Shown: piece after piece, positions 43,017 through 52,818 of the stretch
How the letters are laid out: every line of letters starts with the position of its first letter
Numbering within the stretch: the first letter of the stretch is position 1
Origin: RPRB01 sp035543115
GTDB lineage: Bacteria; Myxococcota; Myxococcia; Myxococcales; Myxococcaceae
NCBI GenBank assembly: GCA_035543115.1
Contig: DATKKF010000078.1
Location: 1-64,000, forward strand
DNA length: 64,000 nucleotides
Reading direction: 5' to 3'
The notes under the pieces: model-generated
Database searches by the model: none
Told to the model about the DNA's origin: nothing
Seen by the model: the letters and a program-made list of their open reading frames with translations, nothing else
Translations under genes and position numbers: made by a program

Positions 43017-44448
43017 CGGGAGGCCCCGGCGAGCGTGGTGAAGAGCTGCGTGAGGCGCGGGACGGCGGCCGCGGCGGCCCGGGCCTCGGCGGCGGAGCTC
43101 CGGAGCGCGGCGATCTGACGCTCGACCTCGACCGGAGCGGTGGACCCCGCGCTGCGCTTGCCGGCGACCGAGGCCCGTGCGTCGCCGACCGAGGCGAGCG
43201 CCGCGCCGAGCTCCGGGTCCAGCGCGCGGGCGAGGTCCTGGGCCTGCATCAACCCGAGTCCCGCGCCCTGCGCCTTGCGCACCAGCGTCCCCACCCGGCG
43301 GTACGCGGACCGGAACGGCACCCCAGCGCGGACCAGCGCCTCGGCGACGTCGGTGGCCTGGGTGTAGTCGCGCTCCAGCGCCGCCAGGCAGCGAGCGGCG
43401 TCGAAGCGGATGCGAGGGATCGCCACCCGCAGCGCGCCCAGGACCGCGGCCACGTTGGCCGAGGTGCCCAGCAGAGGCGCCCGGTCCTCCTGGAGGTCGC
43501 GGTTGTAGCCACCGGGCAGCCCCTTGATGATGGTGAAGAGCTGGACCAGAGCCCCGATGGCCTGCCCGCTCCTCCCGCGCACCAGCTCGAAGACGTCGGG
43601 GTTCTTCTTCTGCGGCATGAGGCTCGAGCCGCAGGCGATGGCGTCGTCGAGCACCAGGAAACCAAACTCGCTCGAGCTGAAGTCCACCACGTCCGTCCCG
43701 AGCCGCGAGGCGTGCAGCAGGATGCGGCTCGCGGCGTAGATGAAGTCCAGCGCGAAGTCCCGGTCTCCCACGGTGTCCAGCCCGTTGAGGGTCAGCCGGG
43801 AGAAGTCGAGCAACTCCTGCGGAATGCGCCGGTCGGTGGGCAGCGACGTCCCGGCGATGGCGCCCACCCCCAGCGGGGAGGCATCGGCCTGGCCGAGGGC
43901 GAAGCGCATCGCCTCCACGTCGCGGGCGAACATCGCGCCGTACGCCGCCCACCAGTAGCCGGCGCTCACCGGCTGGGCCCGCTGCCGGTGGGTGTACGCC
44001 GGGAGGATGACACCCCCGTCGGCCTCGGCGCGGGCGGCGAGCAGGGTGATCAGCTCGGAGAGGCCGGTGAGCAGGTCGGCGCACCGCTCTCGGACGAACA
44101 GCCGCAGGTCCAGTGCCACCTGGTCGTTCCGTGACCGGCCGGTGTGGAGGAAGCCCGCCACGTCGCCCAGCCGGCGCGTCAGCTCGGCCTCCACCGCCAT
44201 GTGCACGTCCTCCTCGCCGGCGGGCACGAAGGCCCCGGATTCGGCGTCGTGCCACAGACCGACCAGCCCGTCGTGAATGGCCCGGGCGGCCTCGGCCGGG
44301 ACGATGCCCTGGCGGGAGAGCATCGCCAGATGGGCCAGCGAGCCGACCAGGTCCTCGCGCAGCAGCGCCCGGTCCTGCTCCAGGGAGCTGGAGAAGGCCA
44401 GCACCTCGGGCAGCAGGCCCGGTCCCCCGGCGGCGTCGGTCTTGGCGA

Positions 44449-44452
<4 letters not shown>
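43013..44452 (-). CDS. argH: Argininosuccinate lyase
   Basis: 479 residues from TTG 44452, which overlaps the argG stop as TTGA. Splits argininosuccinate to arginine and fumarate. The fumarase/aspartase signature is GSSLMPQKKNPDVFE, preceded by HTGRSRNDQVALDLRLF and TSLPTDRRIPQELLDF. Catalytic Ser in the flexible GSSLM loop is present. The sequence ends in an Ala-rich tail, perhaps a little longer than common. Coupled to argG and argF. Confidence 0.95.
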
Positions 44453-45647
<1,195 letters not shown>

Positions 45648-45651
<4 letters not shown>

Positions 45652-46133
45652 GACCTTCTTCCCTTCCGTAAGAGTCCCTGGAGGACCCGGGTGAGCCTCG
45701 ACGCCGAGGCAGCCTGCAGCGGGGCGACGAACACCGTGTCGTCGCCGGCAATGGTTCCCAGCACCTCGGGCAGCCGCGCCTGATCCAGCGCCAGCGCCAC
45801 CGCCGATGCGGCGCCCGGGGTGGTGTGCACCACGACCAGCGCACCGTTGTCCCTGACCCCGCGCACCAGCGGGTCGAGCGCCTCCAGCAGTCCGGACGCC
45901 GTCCCCGGGGTGCCCTCGGGCGGGAGCTCGTACACCGTGCCGCCCTCGCTGCCCGATGCGCGCCGGGCGCCGAGCCGGGCGAGGTCGCGGGAGAGCGTGC
46001 CCTGGGTCACCTCGAAGCCCTGGCTCGCCAGGAGCGAACGCAGGTCCTCCTGGGTGGCGACCCGGTGCCCGCGGATGAGCCGGCGGATGGCCTCCCGCCG
46101 GGCCTCGGTGGTCTGTTCTTCCCGCGCCCTCAT
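45648..46133 (-). CDS. argR: Arginine repressor ArgR
   Basis: 161 residues. N-terminal winged helix (RREAIRRLIRGHRVATQEDL, TQGTLSRDLARLG) and C-terminal oligomerisation/arginine-binding domain, with LEVVGTIAGDDT-like (PEVLGTIAGDDTVFV) holding the Asp pair that binds arginine. Forms hexamers and binds ARG boxes when loaded with L-arginine (family knowledge). Unusually placed inside the biosynthetic operon, between argJ(B) and argG, with 4-bp overlaps on both sides. Two candidate ARG boxes lie at the operon start. Confidence 0.95.
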
Positions 46134-48166
46134 CTCGCGGTCACCAGGGTACCGACGCCATGGTCGGTGAAGAGCTCGGCGATGGTGGCGTGGGCCACCC
46201 GGCCATCGAGCACGTGGACCCGCTCCACACCGCCGGCGAGCGCGCGGAGGATGGCGTGCACCAGCGGCTTGGATTTCGGCGGCACGGCCCCGTCGGCGAG
46301 CTGGCGCTCGAGGTCCATCACCGTGAGCTGGTTCCGGATCTCGCCGCCCGCCAGGAGCCCCTTTGCATCCTGGAGAAGGATCAGCTTGGGGGCGCCGAGG
46401 GCGATCGCCACCTCGGCCGCCGCGCCCTCGGGGGAGAGGTGCAGCGTCTCGCCCGAGGGGCCAATGCCCACCGGGGCGATGACCGGGAGGTAGTCCTTCT
46501 CCATGAGCATCTCGAGGAACTGGCGATTCACCTCGCGCACTTCCCCCGTCCGCTCGCCCGGGGCGACCGCATCGGAGACCGCGGGCACCGCGCGAAGCAG
46601 CGGGCCGTCCTTGCCGGAGACACCCACCGCCCTGCCGCCGCCTGCGTTGAGCAGCGCCACCAGATCTCCGGTGATCCGGCCGGTGAGCACCATCTCCAGC
46701 ACGTCGGGATCGAGTGGAGGCATCCCCTCCTCCGGGGGGACGGCCCCGTGCACCACCACCGGTCGCAGTCCGACCGAGCGGAGGAGGACCACGTCCTCGC
46801 AGAAGCTCGCCCGGAGGGAGCTCTTGCGGAGCCCCTCGCCGGCGTAGCCCAGCACGCAGGTGGTCCCGGAGAAGCGGGAGATGTACTTCAGGGCCTCCAC
46901 CAGGAGCGTCTGCTTGAAGCCCGGGCTGTAGCGGGTGAGCCGGTCCTCCCGCCGCACCGAGCCGTCCGCCTGGGGGACGATGAGCGAGGTGTAGTCGGCG
47001 TTGATCTTCACGTAGTCGTAGCTGAAGTCGCAGCCCCAGGCGGTTGCCGAGTCCTCGCCCGCGGCGAGGGCCACCTCCACCACCACCTCGGGCTCACGCA
47101 TGCGGGCCCGCAGCATCTCGGGGTCGTGCGGCTGGGGCACGCGGTCGCCGAAGACCCGCACGCCCTGGATGCGGACCTCGGCCTGCTCGGGATCGATGGG
47201 GTAGTCCTGGCTCCCGGCACGTGCGCCCACCGTGGCCAGGATACGGCCCCAGTTGGGGTCGGCGCCGAACAGCGCGGTCTTCACCAGCGGCGACACGGCG
47301 ATGGCCTTGCTGAGGTCGCGGGCGATGGCCTGGCTGGGAGCCTGGGAGATCTCCACCGTCAGCAGCTTGGTGGCGCCTTCGCCGTCCGCGGCGATGTCGC
47401 GGGCCAGCTCGGCGCAGACGTCGGTCAGCGCTGCGCAGAAGCTCTCGTAGTCCGGGCCGGCCTCGCCGACCGGGGCGTTGGCCGCGAGGCCATTGGCCAG
47501 GGCGAAGACGCAGTCGTTGGTGCTCATGTCGCCGTCGACCACCACGGCGTGGAAGCTCGCGTCCACCGCGCTCCGCAGCGCCCGGGCGAGCACCGGCGGC
47601 GGGACCGCTGCGTCGGTGCAGACGACGGCGATCATCGTCGCCATCTGCGGGGCGATCATCCCCGAGCCCTTGGCAAAGCCGAGGATGCTCACCTCGCGCC
47701 CGCCGAGGTGCAGCGACCGGCGCGCCACCTTGGGGTGGGTGTCGGTGGTCATGATTGCCTCGGCCGCGGGCTCGCAGCTCGCGCCGATCGACTCGGCCAG
47801 CCGGGGGAGCGCCTGGGTGATCTTCTCGACCGGCAGCGGCACGCCGATGACCCCGGTGCTGGCGGTGAAGGTCGACTCGGGCGGGACGTGGAGCACTGCA
47901 CCGAGCGCCCGCCGGACAGCGACCACGTCCTTGCGGCCCTCCTCGCCGGTCAGCGCGTTGGCGTTCCCGCTGTTGACCAGGATGGCGCGGACCCCGGTGG
48001 CGGGGAGCCGGGGCTGGGCGTCCTGCACCGGGGCGGCCTGCGCACGGTTGACGGTGAAACAGCCGGCGGCGGAGGCGGGCACCTCGCTGACCACCAGCGC
48101 CAGGTCCTTCTTCGCCGGCTTGATGCCCGCGTGGAGCCCGGCGAACCGGAAGCCCTGCACCATCAT
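46130..48166 (-). CDS. argJ: ArgJ fused to a degenerate N-acetylglutamate kinase (ArgB) domain
   Basis: 678 residues in one frame. Residues 1 to about 400 are ArgJ, which transfers acetyl from N-acetylornithine to glutamate. The self-cleavage site is MIAPQMATMIAVV, Ala176-Thr177, and the substrate part is DGEGATKLLT, ending YVKINADYTS. Residues about 415-678 match ArgB: VEALKYISRFSG, GRAVGVSGKDGPLLRA, ALGAPKLILLQDAKGL and ELFTDHGVGTL. But the catalytic Lys of KYGG is Gly440 (GYAGEG), the HGGG is HGAV, the GLRVTD segment (about 25 residues) is missing, and NINAD is HLSPE. Lys519 and Lys631 remain. The kinase is probably inactive and may be regulatory or structural. ATG overlaps the argC stop. 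Confidence 0.93.
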   Translation of the reverse strand: MMVQGFRFAGLHAGIKPAKKDLALVVSEVPASAAGCFTVNRAQAAPVQDAQPRLPATGVRAILVNSGNANALTGEEGRKDVVAVRRALGAVLHVPPESTFTASTGVIGVPLPVEKITQALPRLAESIGASCEPAAEAIMTTDTHPKVARRSLHLGGREVSILGFAKGSGMIAPQMATMIAVVCTDAAVPPPVLARALRSAVDASFHAVVVDGDMSTNDCVFALANGLAANAPVGEAGPDYESFCAALTDVCAELARDIAADGEGATKLLTVEISQAPSQAIARDLSKAIAVSPLVKTALFGADPNWGRILATVGARAGSQDYPIDPEQAEVRIQGVRVFGDRVPQPHDPEMLRARMREPEVVVEVALAAGEDSATAWGCDFSYDYVKINADYTSLIVPQADGSVRREDRLTRYSPGFKQTLLVEALKYISRFSGTTCVLGYAGEGLRKSSLRASFCEDVVLLRSVGLRPVVVHGAVPPEEGMPPLDPDVLEMVLTGRITGDLVALLNAGGGRAVGVSGKDGPLLRAVPAVSDAVAPGERTGEVREVNRQFLEMLMEKDYLPVIAPVGIGPSGETLHLSPEGAAAEVAIALGAPKLILLQDAKGLLAGGEIRNQLTVMDLERQLADGAVPPKSKPLVHAILRALAGGVERVHVLDGRVAHATIAELFTDHGVGTLVTAR

Positions 48167-49227
48167 GGGGAGACTCCGGGGGTGGGCTCGAGCGCGGTTG
48201 TCTCCGGCAGGCCGAGCATGAGGTTCAGGTTCTGCACCGCCTGGCTCGCGGCGCCCTTGAGGAGGTTGTCGATCGACGAGACGACCACCACCCGGCCCGG
48301 GTCGAAGCCCGAGTCGGCGGCGGAGACGGCCACCGCGGCGCGCGGCGTTCCGACGACCCGGGCGATGGACACCTGCTCGGGCGTGTCCAGCACCTCCACC
48401 AGCGGTTGGTCCCGGTAGGCGGCGCGGAGCGCCTCGGCGAGCGCTCTCGGTCCGGCGCCGGGGGCCAGCCTCGCCGAGGCGGTGGAGAGGATGCCTCGCT
48501 TGATGGGAAGGAGGTGCGGGGTGAAGGTGAGGCGCACTGGCTTGCCGGCCCCACGCGCGAGCGACTGGGCGATCTCCGGCGTGTGCTGGTGGCGGAGGAC
48601 CTTGTACGGCCGGACGTCGTCGGCGATCTCGCAGAAGCTGTATGCCTCGGAGGCCTGCCGGCCGGCGCCGGACACGCCAGACGCGGCGTCGATGACGATG
48701 GACTCGCCGGCGAGCAGCCCCGCCCGGAGCAAGGGGACGAGGGCCAGCGCGGCGGCGGTCGGGTAGCAGCCGGGGTTGGCCACGAGGCGGGCGGAGGCGA
48801 TGGACTTGCGGTCCTCCAGCTCAGGCAAACCGTACACCGCGGTCTCGAGCAGGGCGGGCAGGCGGTGCTCGAAGCCGTAGTGCCTGGGGTATGCAGCGGC
48901 GTCGGTGAGCCGGAAGGCCCCCGAGAGGTCGACCACCTTCGCCCCGCGCTCGAGGAGGGCGGGCGCCAGCTCCATCGACGCCTCGGCCGGGGTGGCGAGC
49001 AACACCGCGGCGCAGCCCTCCGAAGCCCTGAGCGCCTGGGCGTTCGGGACGTATGCCAGCGCGCCCACCGCCCCGCCGATGCCGGTCCTCGCCCGGACGG
49101 TCACCCCCTCCCAGCGGTCGCTGGCGACGAAGCGGACCTCCACCGCCGGGTGGGCGGCGAGGATGCGGCAGAGCTCGATGCCGGAGTAGCCGGAAGCCCC
49201 GACCACGCCGATGGCATAGTTATGCAT
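48163..49227 (-). CDS. argC: N-acetyl-gamma-glutamyl-phosphate reductase
   Basis: 354 residues from ATG 49227. NADPH motif IGVVGASGYSGIELCRIL; catalytic Cys in VANPGCYPTAAAL; catalytic-type His in PYKVLRHQHTPEI and FTPHLLPIKRGI. Makes N-acetylglutamate semialdehyde. It is the first gene of the operon. There is no Shine-Dalgarno close to the ATG; a predicted -10 at 49240-49245 lies only about 13 bases before it, so a leaderless transcript is likely. The start codon sits inside an ARG-box pair. Confidence 0.95.
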   Translation of the reverse strand: MHNYAIGVVGASGYSGIELCRILAAHPAVEVRFVASDRWEGVTVRARTGIGGAVGALAYVPNAQALRASEGCAAVLLATPAEASMELAPALLERGAKVVDLSGAFRLTDAAAYPRHYGFEHRLPALLETAVYGLPELEDRKSIASARLVANPGCYPTAAALALVPLLRAGLLAGESIVIDAASGVSGAGRQASEAYSFCEIADDVRPYKVLRHQHTPEIAQSLARGAGKPVRLTFTPHLLPIKRGILSTASARLAPGAGPRALAEALRAAYRDQPLVEVLDTPEQVSIARVVGTPRAAVAVSAADSGFDPGRVVVVSSIDNLLKGAASQAVQNLNLMLGLPETTALEPTPGVSP

Positions 49228-49247
49228 GGGTGCTGCATATCTATACG
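49213..49247. promoter_or_regulatory. Tandem ARG boxes overlapping the argC promoter and start
   Basis: On the minus strand CGTATAGATATGCA (49234-49247) and TGCATAACTATGCC (49213-49226) each match the 14-bp core of the ARG-box consensus at 10 positions. Their centres are 21 bp apart, which equals the spacing of the tandem boxes used by ArgR hexamers. They are AT-rich in a GC-rich area. The first covers the -10 and the second the argC start codon, so binding would block transcription initiation. Confidence 0.75.
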
Positions 49248-49267
49248 GCTGCTCCTCCCCGGCGCAA
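49240..49267 (-). promoter_or_regulatory. Putative argC promoter
   Basis: Minus-strand TTGCGC (49262-49267) and TATAGA (49240-49245) are 16 bp apart. The -10 is inside the first ARG box. The predicted start site is about 5-7 nt from the ATG. Match is good for the -10 and moderate for the -35. Confidence 0.5.
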
Positions 49268-49306
49268 GTGACGTCTTCGTGCAGGCGGGCGGCGTCGTCC
49301 CGACGC

Positions 49307-49405
49307 GACTCGGTGGTGGAGGCGGCGCTCCACCTGGCCTCGTCCGAGGGGCGGTTCGTCGTGGGGCAGATCTTCACCGTGGACGGCGGCGTCAGCGCCC
49401 ACTGA
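49307..49405 (+). pseudogene. C-terminal relic of a short-chain dehydrogenase/reductase
   Basis: A 33-codon plus-strand stretch ending at TGA 49403-49405 reads DSVVEAALHLASSEGRFVVG, then QIFTVDGGVSAH, the standard SDR C-terminus (the LxLAS, GQ and VDGG pattern). The rest of the gene is not present upstream, where argC begins. It is a decayed fragment, likely left by a rearrangement; no start codon or Rossmann motif can be assigned. Confidence 0.65.
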
Positions 49406-49544
49406 CTTCTGCTGAGTGTTCCCGCGGGGGCCGGGTCGCTCGACCGCCTTCGCAGGCAGCGGCGCCAGTTGGACCGAGGTCGTACGCACCCGCCGCCCGG
49501 GGCAGCCGGGCCCCTGCTCCCCTCCCCGGGTGTACGGTCGGGCC

Positions 49545-50432
49545 ATGCCGAACCTCTCGCTGGTCCAGATGAAGGAGCTGTCGTCCTTCCGGAAGATCGC
49601 GCTCGGCACCTGGCAGACGGCGTACGACCCTTCCATCTACGGCACGCTCGTGCTCCGGATGGACCGCGCGCTCGCGTACATCACGCGCTTCCGGGCGCGG
49701 ACCGGTCGTCACCTCACCGTCAGCCACCTGATGGCCAAGGCCTCGGCGATGGCGCTCCAGGCCTGCCCCGAGGCGAACGCCATCCTCCGCTGGAACCGCA
49801 TCTACCTCAGGCAGCGGATCGGGGTGTTCTTCCAGGTGCTGATGACCGACCAGGGGAAGGCCGACCTCTCCGGCGCCACGCTGTACGACCTGGAGCGGAA
49901 GTCTCTTCTGGAAATCATCGACGAGTTCGAGAAGAAGGTCGCGCTGGTGCGCCGGCGCGAGGACCCGGCCCTGGAGAAGACGCGCGGGACGTTCCAGCGC
50001 CTCCCCTACCTGCTCCTGAGGCCGTTCCTGAAGGTGCTCTCGTTCCTCTGCTACACCCTGAACCTGGACCTCCGCCGGTTCGGCATCGCCTCGGATCCGT
50101 TCGGCAGCCTGATGATCACCAACGTCGGGACCCTGGGCCTCGACACCGCCTACGCGCCGCTGGTCCCGTTCTCTCGTGTGCCCCTCCTCTTCGCGCTGGG
50201 GGAAGCCAAGGAGCAGGTGCTGGTGGTGAACGGCCAGCCGACCGTCGCACGGGTGATGAACGTCAACGCGACCATGGACCATCGGGTGATCGACGGCTTC
50301 CACGCCGCCCGCATCGCCCAGGTCCTCCGGGAGTGGATGGAGGACCCCGACGCGCACTTCGACCCGTCCGAGCTCTCCACCTCGCCTCCCGGGGAGGACG
50401 AGCCTCATCCTGGCGCGCGTGGGCCGGAGTAG
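49545..50432 (+). CDS. Stand-alone 2-oxoacid dehydrogenase acyltransferase (E2) catalytic domain
   Basis: 295 residues from ATG 49545. Matches the catalytic domain of dihydrolipoamide acyltransferases: SSFRKIALGTWQTAYD, TVSHLMAKASAMALQACPEA, GIASDPFGSLMITNVGTLGLD and the signature MDHRVIDGFHAARIA. There is no lipoyl domain and no E1/E3 binding segment, and a hydrophobic stretch (LPYLLLRPFLKVLSFLCYTL) is inserted near residues 150-170. Such orphan domains may transfer acyl groups to CoA or act structurally. The last 28 bp overlap the convergent acyl-CoA ligase gene. Confidence 0.82.
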   Translation: MPNLSLVQMKELSSFRKIALGTWQTAYDPSIYGTLVLRMDRALAYITRFRARTGRHLTVSHLMAKASAMALQACPEANAILRWNRIYLRQRIGVFFQVLMTDQGKADLSGATLYDLERKSLLEIIDEFEKKVALVRRREDPALEKTRGTFQRLPYLLLRPFLKVLSFLCYTLNLDLRRFGIASDPFGSLMITNVGTLGLDTAYAPLVPFSRVPLLFALGEAKEQVLVVNGQPTVARVMNVNATMDHRVIDGFHAARIAQVLREWMEDPDAHFDPSELSTSPPGEDEPHPGARGPE

Positions 50433-52201
50433 AGAACGGGAAGCTCGGGCCCGAGGAAGTCGAGCACCGCCTTCCGTCGCAGCTTCAGGGTCGGGGTGAC
50501 GAGGTCGGGATAGTCCGTCGGACTGCCGGGGATGACGAGCAGCCGCTTCGGCTTCTCGTAGTCCGAGAAGGCGCCGAGGGGCTCGAGCGCAACCGGCAGG
50601 AGCGCCTCGGCCGGGTTCTTCCCCTCCTCCTTCAAGCGGGCCAGCTCGCTGCGGGGAACGAACACCGCGGCGGTGACGAACGGGCACCCGTCGCCGAGCA
50701 GAAGCGCGCCCTCGAAGGGCGGGGTGGAGCCCAGTGCCGTCTCCAGCGGCTCGGGCGCCACCTTCTTCCCGGTGCTGAGCACCAGCAGATGCTTCTTGCG
50801 CCCGGTGATGTGGAGCCATCCGTCGGCGTCGAGCTCCCCGAGGTCTCCGGTCCGGAAGAATCCGTCCGGGGTCCAGGCGTCGGCGTCGTCTACGGGCTCG
50901 AGGTAGCCGCTGAGCATGAGCGGGCCCCGCAGGAGCAGCTCGTGATCCTCGGCGAAGCGAAGCTCGTGGTCCGGGCTGACCAGTCCGACGCTCAAGGGCC
51001 GCCGGCGCTCGCCGAAGAGGTTCGAGGAGATCATCCCCGCCGTCTCGCTCATCCCGTAGAGCTCGACCAGCGGGATGCCCAGTCCCTCGAAGAACCGGAA
51101 CAGCGTGGCGGAGGTCGGTGCTCCGCCGGCGAACAGCCCCTCGACGCGCCCGCCCAGCGCGGTGCGCACCTTCCGGCCCACCAGCAGGTCGGCCGCCCAG
51201 GTCCCCAGTCGGTTCAGGGCACCCGATGCCCCGTCCACGCGGACCCGCGCCGCCGCCTCCAGCGCAGCGTGCAGGAGGCGACGCAGAGGCCAGGGAAGGT
51301 GTCCCAGGCCCTCGAGCGCCCGCGCACGCATCCGCTCGTACACCAGCGGCACCGAGAAGACGTAGGTCGGTCCGAGGGCGAGCGCCGGGGGCGCATCGGA
51401 TGGGTGCGCGATGAGCAGCAGGGTGTGCCCCTGTGCCAGTGCCAGGGCGAACTGGTCATGGCCGGCGACGTGCCCGAACGGAAGCAGGTGCAGTCCGACG
51501 TCGCGCTCGGTGCGCGCGGTGGAGAGCGCGCCGGCCTCGATGGCATGGACGATGGTCCGCTGCGGCAGCCGGACCCCCTTCTGGCGGCCGGTGGTGCCGC
51601 TGGTGAAGAGCAGGAGGAAGGGATCCTCTTCGCTGATGGACGCCGCGCGGGCCTCGAACTCCTCGAGGCCGAGGCCTGGTGCACCCTCTCCGAGCACGGC
51701 GTCCACGCTCGCGCAGCGGATGCCCTCCGGGAAGAGGTCGCCAATGCTGCTGTCGGCGGCCAGCACCGAGGTCAGCCCTTGCCCGGCAAGCGCCTCCGCG
51801 ACGGGGGCCAGCTTGGCCCATTGCTCCCTGGTCGAGACGAACCCCACGTGCGGACGGACGCGCAGCGCGATGTCCTGCACCGCCGGACCGCCGAGGCTGG
51901 CGAACAGGGCCGAAGGCTCGGCACCGAGAAGCTGCGCGCCGAATGCCACGGCCTGCCACTCGGGGGAGTTCTCGGCGAGGAGCATCACCCGGTCGCCGCG
52001 CCTCACCCCGGCACGCTCGAGAAACGCGGCGGCCCGGCACACCTGCGCGCGAAAGTCGGAGAAGCGAACGTCTCGCGGCGGGCCGCCCACCCCCGGTGGC
52101 AGGAAGCGCAGGAAGACACGGTCGGGGACGCGGCGCGCGGTCAGCGCGAGCAGGCCCGGAAGAGTCCGGGCCTCGAACCGCACGATGGGGAGAGTCCGCA
52201 T
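50405..52201 (-). CDS. AMP-dependent acyl-CoA synthetase/ligase
   Basis: 598 residues, ANL family, a second fatty-acid-type CoA ligase distinct from that at 9.7-11.5 kb. Motifs: FTSGTTGRQKGVRLPQRTI, LYGMSETAGMISSNLFGE, FFRTGDLGELDADGWLHITGR and the A10 Lys in TPTLKLRRKAVLDF. The N-terminus MRTLPIVRFEARTLPGLL lacks an export signal. ATG 52201 gives the usual size. Overlaps the E2-like gene by 28 bp at its 3' end. Divergent from lrp. Confidence 0.93.
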   Translation of the reverse strand: MRTLPIVRFEARTLPGLLALTARRVPDRVFLRFLPPGVGGPPRDVRFSDFRAQVCRAAAFLERAGVRRGDRVMLLAENSPEWQAVAFGAQLLGAEPSALFASLGGPAVQDIALRVRPHVGFVSTREQWAKLAPVAEALAGQGLTSVLAADSSIGDLFPEGIRCASVDAVLGEGAPGLGLEEFEARAASISEEDPFLLLFTSGTTGRQKGVRLPQRTIVHAIEAGALSTARTERDVGLHLLPFGHVAGHDQFALALAQGHTLLLIAHPSDAPPALALGPTYVFSVPLVYERMRARALEGLGHLPWPLRRLLHAALEAAARVRVDGASGALNRLGTWAADLLVGRKVRTALGGRVEGLFAGGAPTSATLFRFFEGLGIPLVELYGMSETAGMISSNLFGERRRPLSVGLVSPDHELRFAEDHELLLRGPLMLSGYLEPVDDADAWTPDGFFRTGDLGELDADGWLHITGRKKHLLVLSTGKKVAPEPLETALGSTPPFEGALLLGDGCPFVTAAVFVPRSELARLKEEGKNPAEALLPVALEPLGAFSDYEKPKRLLVIPGSPTDYPDLVTPTLKLRRKAVLDFLGPELPVLYSGPRAPG

Positions 52202-52289
52202 GGCCTGGGGCTCACCCTAGCGGGCGACTCTCTCCCCCGGAATCCACCCTTGGGAGTATTCAAGGTTCCGGAGAGACAGACTGATAGAA

Positions 52290-52318
52290 AATAGGCTCAA
52301 ACCCCGCTTGGACCTATT
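52290..52318. promoter_or_regulatory. Inverted repeat upstream of lrp
   Basis: AATAGG at 52290-52295 and CCTATT at 52313-52318, centres 23 bp apart, in a locally AT-rich stretch between the divergent lrp and acyl-CoA ligase genes. A plausible site for autoregulation by the Lrp protein; unproven. Confidence 0.4.
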
Positions 52319-52344
52319 GAAAATCCGCCTGCCAGGCGCAATAC

Positions 52345-52818
52345 GTGGATTCCATGGACGACGTCGACGCCGGCATCGTGGACCTCCTCCAGGAGGATGC
52401 CCGCCTCACCCAGGCGCAGATCGCCAAGAAGGTCGGCCTCTCCCAGCCCTCGGTGGCCGACCGGATCCGGAAGCTCGAGGAGCAGGGAATCATCACTGGC
52501 TACACGGCGAAGGTGGACCCCCGGAAGCTCGGCAAGGACATCACCGCCTTCATCGGGGTGGGCATTGAGCACCCCAGGTACTTCGACGCCTTCGCCAAGA
52601 AGGTGATGGGCCTCGAGGAGGTGCTCGAGTGCCACCGCGTGGCGGGCCAGGACAGCTACCTGCTCAAGGTGCGCACCGAGAACACCGGCTCGCTCGACCG
52701 TCTCCTGACAGAGGAGCTTCGTACGCTGCCCGGCGTCACCCGGACCCACACCACCATCGTCCTCTGCTCGGTGAAGGAAGAGACCCACGTCGCGCCGAGG
52801 AAGGAGCCAGTGCCATGA
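52345..52818 (+). CDS. Lrp/AsnC-family transcriptional regulator
   Basis: 157 residues from GTG 52345 (ATG 52354 is an alternative three codons later). N-terminal HTH (LTQAQIAKKVGLSQPSVADRI) and C-terminal RAM domain for amino-acid binding (VMGLEEVLECHRVAGQDSYLLKV, EELRTLPGVTRTHTTIVL). Stop overlaps the aminotransferase ATG as ATGA, so it probably controls that gene. An inverted repeat AATAGG/CCTATT lies upstream. Confidence 0.93.
   Translation: MDSMDDVDAGIVDLLQEDARLTQAQIAKKVGLSQPSVADRIRKLEEQGIITGYTAKVDPRKLGKDITAFIGVGIEHPRYFDAFAKKVMGLEEVLECHRVAGQDSYLLKVRTENTGSLDRLLTEELRTLPGVTRTHTTIVLCSVKEETHVAPRKEPVP

Noticed and set aside
46160..48418. 752-codon plus-strand ORF opposite argJ(B)
   Set aside because: Shadow of the arginine operon; His/Gly/Arg-rich with no recognisable motif.
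49392..50819. 475-codon minus-strand ORF over the E2-like gene
   Set aside because: Shadow; the plus-strand frame carries the DHRVIDG signature.
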